Positions 37,529-40,337 of a stretch of 40,337 nucleotides of DNA are shown piece by piece. A program made the translations under genes and the position numbers. The stretch's first letter is position 1, and each line of letters starts with the position of its first letter. The stretch is from Candidatus Martarchaeota archaeon. GTDB taxonomy: Archaea; Micrarchaeota; Micrarchaeia; Micrarchaeales; Micrarchaeaceae. The stretch covers positions 1 through 40,337 of the forward strand of contig JAMCSF010000022.1 of NCBI GenBank assembly GCA_023380795.1, given 5' to 3'. The notes beneath the pieces were generated by a model. The model ran no database searches. It had not been told where the DNA came from and worked only from the letters and a program-made list of their open reading frames with translations.

Positions 37529-38122
37529 TTGGCATCAAAGAACGATTCGGAGAAGAGGGGCAAAGCATCAGAGCGCAAGCTGCGCAAGGCAGCATCACCC
37601 AAGCAGAATGACGTTCCGGCAGACAATTCCAAAAAATACATAGCCGTGATAGGGGCCATAATAATAGTGATAATCTTTGCCGGGGCCATAGTCTTCGGGC
37701 TCAAGTCCCAGGCGCCGCCATCGTCGCAGGCAAGCCTTTCAACGTTCGAGCATAATTTCGAAAGCGCAAACGCAATAGGCGTATATGCCACCTACCCGAC
37801 CAATGTGTCGTTTTCAGCTGTGATAGGCTGCTCTACTGCTCTAGTAGAAGCCATAGCCGGAAACAGCGCAGTGCACAAAAGCTTCTCGCAGATACACTAC
37901 TTCGTAATAAACCAGACCTCATGCACGTCTGCCACGCTTGGCCCGAACTCCACTACCACCGTCGGAGCCATAAGCAACTGCACCGCGTTCAGCAACAGCC
38001 ACCCAAGCATATTCGTGAACTACAGCACGTTCACAAAGACTGTCATAAAGCCGGACGCGCTTTACTTCTACGGAAACTCAACGAGCCTGCTGGAGTGCGG
38101 CATAGCGAGCCAGATATCTTAA
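37529..38122 (+). CDS. Single-pass membrane protein with Cys-containing extracellular domain
   Basis: 197 aa; TTG start 9 nt after the upstream stop, GGTG motif overlapping the junction; basic N-terminus, TM YIAVIGAIIIVIIFAGAIVFGL, extracellular domain with Cys. Confidence 0.72.
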   Translation: MASKNDSEKRGKASERKLRKAASPKQNDVPADNSKKYIAVIGAIIIVIIFAGAIVFGLKSQAPPSSQASLSTFEHNFESANAIGVYATYPTNVSFSAVIGCSTALVEAIAGNSAVHKSFSQIHYFVINQTSCTSATLGPNSTTTVGAISNCTAFSNSHPSIFVNYSTFTKTVIKPDALYFYGNSTSLLECGIASQIS

Positions 38123-38439
38123 CCAATATGGCTTTTTGGGCCGAAAATGGCCATTTACTTGCATACCTACGCAAAAGAAGTAACATATTTAAACCTTCAT
38201 ATTAAATTTTCAATAGAAGTTTTATAATAAGAAGGTGAAAAAATGATGGGAGGAAGCCAGTAAATAGATATATAGCCCATGTTTAATATTGTTGAAAAAG
38301 ATCTGGGCTCTGCGTTCTCTTTCTAAGGGGTGTGGAATATTTTCCTTGAATTCCCTATCTATGGTGTTCTCTCTTAATATCCCTATTCTATAACCGCATT
38401 CGTGCATCCTGTTCGTCTATCGGCTTTTGCCCTTAATAT

Positions 38440-38477
38440 CAGATAATCAGTATCACTGCAGATAACCAGTGTCACTG
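38440..38477. repeat. Tandem 19-bp direct repeat spanning the stop codon of the Lrp-like regulator
   Basis: CAGATAATCAGTATCACTG (38440-38458) followed immediately by CAGATAACCAGTGTCACTG (38459-38477), 2 mismatches. Confidence 0.85.
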
Positions 38478-39866
38478 TGATTCCTCCGGATCCTTTTCGC
38501 CCTTCTTATTTCTCTTAGCGTCAGCGTTTTCCATGTTAATGAGTCTCTTGTATGTCATGGATTCGTTCATCTTGAACCTCCTGTAGCCCAGGCCCCCGAC
38601 GAGCACCTTGGTTATCAAAGAGGTCCTGACATCGCTGCCCTTGGCTGTGGAAGCAACCTCTCCCTGCAGCTTCTCAAGCTCGCCCTCGTCGAATATCGGG
38701 GCTAGAAGTATGAACCCGTATGGGGCTGATACGTCCTCCACCTGGGCATACTTGTCGCAGGGGTGAAGCGATTCCTCTATGACGGTGCGAAGGTATTCCT
38801 TCCTGTGGCGGTTGAAAATGGATATATCCTTCTGGACTACGTAGAAAAACGCCACGTATCTCATGGGCAGGTAGCCCATGGCTATCGTGGGCCTCTTTAT
38901 GGTCTTCCTCTCGAGCAGCCTTTCGAAGGTGTAATAGGCGTTCCCTCCCTTGAGGCCGTACAGCCTGTCTATGTCGCTGAACTTTATGCTTGCGTCATGG
39001 TTCAGCTCCTTCATTACTGCGTACTCGCTCTCGAGCAGCTGGTCCTTAGCCCTCCTCGGAGTTTCCCTGCTCCTGTGCCACACCTTCTCCTTCATGAGGT
39101 TGAAGAATTCGTCGCGGAAAGGTATGTACCAGGTCTCGGATTCGGAAGTGTAGCCGATGTTCCATATCGCCTTGCAGTTGCTGAATATTGGGTTGCTTCT
39201 CATCTCGTATATGAGGTTTTCCAGCGTAACGTTGTTCTCGGCGAGCAGGTATACCAGCACGCTGTAGTATCCGCTGAGCGAAGCCACAAACTGTATCCTG
39301 GGCTCGCTGCCGAACAGTTTTTCCATATCCTCCTGGCTCGGTGCGCCGCGTATGAACCGTATGGTTATGAAGTACCTCTCGAACCCGAATGTGCCAGGCC
39401 TTAGCTCTATTGTGTACCTTATGCTGTAGAGCCTCTCGAGCTTCTTTATCCTGTATTCCACCGTGTTGGGGTTGAGATCCAGCTTTTTTGCTATGGAATA
39501 AGAAGACGCCTTTGAATCCATGCTTATCTCTGTTAATATGGCCCTGTCGACCGAATCAGGGTATATGAGCTCGGCAACCTCGGAAGGTCTTTCTGTTTCC
39601 TTTCCGGACCCTATATATTCATCAAGGCTCCTTGCCCTTGTGTTAAGGAACCTGTGCCTGGCCTCCGAGAAACTCCCCTTGCTGTCTGCCTTTCCCAAAT
39701 AAAAGGATATCTTCTTTTGCCCATACTCTCCGTTCTCGAAAGTATATTCATAGATGTAATAGCCGCCCCTTATCAATTTTACCTCTATATGGTATTTCGA
39801 CTTGGCCTTCAGCCTCTCAACCAGCTTCCTGACGTTTTCAGGCAGCTCCCTTTTGACGTTTTTCAT
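38472..39866 (-). CDS. Lrp/AsnC-like transcriptional regulator with duplicated HTH/RAM-like halves and an N-terminal extension
   Basis: 464 aa. HTH SVDRAILTEISMDSKASSYSIAKKLDLNPNTVEYRIKKLERL followed by a RAM-like region; a second HTH-like segment (LLESEYAVMKELNHDASIKFSDIDRLYGLKGGNAYYTFERLLERKTI); N-terminal YYIYEYTFENGEYGQKKISFYLGKADSKG. Confidence 0.75.
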   Translation of the reverse strand: MKNVKRELPENVRKLVERLKAKSKYHIEVKLIRGGYYIYEYTFENGEYGQKKISFYLGKADSKGSFSEARHRFLNTRARSLDEYIGSGKETERPSEVAELIYPDSVDRAILTEISMDSKASSYSIAKKLDLNPNTVEYRIKKLERLYSIRYTIELRPGTFGFERYFITIRFIRGAPSQEDMEKLFGSEPRIQFVASLSGYYSVLVYLLAENNVTLENLIYEMRSNPIFSNCKAIWNIGYTSESETWYIPFRDEFFNLMKEKVWHRSRETPRRAKDQLLESEYAVMKELNHDASIKFSDIDRLYGLKGGNAYYTFERLLERKTIKRPTIAMGYLPMRYVAFFYVVQKDISIFNRHRKEYLRTVIEESLHPCDKYAQVEDVSAPYGFILLAPIFDEGELEKLQGEVASTAKGSDVRTSLITKVLVGGLGYRRFKMNESMTYKRLINMENADAKRNKKGEKDPEESQ

Positions 39867-40062
39867 CTTAATATATAAAGATTATGATAAATATAAATTC
39901 ATTACTATTATTAAAATAACTCTTTATATAATCCTAAAATTACGAATTTACGAATTTTTATTAAATATTTTAGTAATCATATACAAAGGAATGTTTAAAA
40001 TATCACGAACGGTATTTATACCCGTAAGTGCATATTATATATCGAGCCAGGGGGTAGAAAAA

Positions 40063-40215
40063 ATGGAAGAGAAATCAGAAATATTAAGTTACGATTTTTC
40101 TTATCCCGAGTTTTACCCCACCAATAACGCCCTCTGGCTTCCCACCCCTAAAAAGCGCATGTCGCTTTTCGCTTCTGTTTCTTCATTCATGCTTAACTTC
40201 TTAAGGCGCATATAA
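40063..40215 (+). CDS. Small 50-aa protein of unknown function
   Basis: ATG preceded by cagggggtagaaaaa; box-A-like tatttata at about 40013-40020; MEEKSEILSYDFSYPEFYPTNNALWLPTPKKRMSLFASVSSFMLNFLRRI; stop overlaps the next start (TAATG). Confidence 0.5.
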   Translation: MEEKSEILSYDFSYPEFYPTNNALWLPTPKKRMSLFASVSSFMLNFLRRI

Positions 40216-40337
40216 TGAATGGGAATAAAAAGAATAGCTATAGAAAATATGGTCTTGATGTCGTTTCAGACGATATGCACGGGTTCTTCTTCATAAAGCC
40301 AAAGGATGGCACGAGCGCCAACGAGCTCGCAAGCAGG
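40215..40337 (+). CDS. 5' fragment of a CDS running off the window
   Basis: ATG at 40215 overlaps the previous stop by 1 nt; open to the end: MNGNKKNSYRKYGLDVVSDDMHGFFFIKPKDGTSANELASR... Confidence 0.55.
   Translation, partial: MNGNKKNSYRKYGLDVVSDDMHGFFFIKPKDGTSANELASR

Overview
This appears to be an archaeal chromosomal window, probably DPANN/Micrarchaeota-like; that lineage call is inference. The left third is housekeeping: a PolX/PHP DNA polymerase, the two PolD subunits (DP2 and DP1, adjacent), a UPF0147 protein, a possible PD-(D/E)XK-like protein, tRNA-Asp(GTC), an intron-containing tRNA-Tyr(GTA), a spermidine-synthase-like protein, CysS and a methyltransferase. The right two thirds is a cell-surface locus. 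It holds an STT3/AglB oligosaccharyltransferase with a degenerate WWDYG motif, diverging from a tightly packed three-gene cluster: a membrane-anchored surface protein, a MinD/ParA-type ATPase, and a giant protein of about 5,074 aa. The giant starts with a type-IV-pilin-like (class III) signal and carries 7 DUF2341-type modules, one with a LamG-like insertion, plus long arrays of Ig-like repeats. An S-layer protein, two further membrane-anchored surface proteins that may share a Cys-containing C-terminal domain, and a two-headed Lrp-like regulator with an unusual N-terminal extension follow. The best candidate for an undescribed system is the surface protein + MinD + giant pilin-signal adhesin cluster beside its putative glycosylation enzyme. 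No rRNA, CRISPR array or transposase was seen. All family calls come from reading motifs, not from searches.
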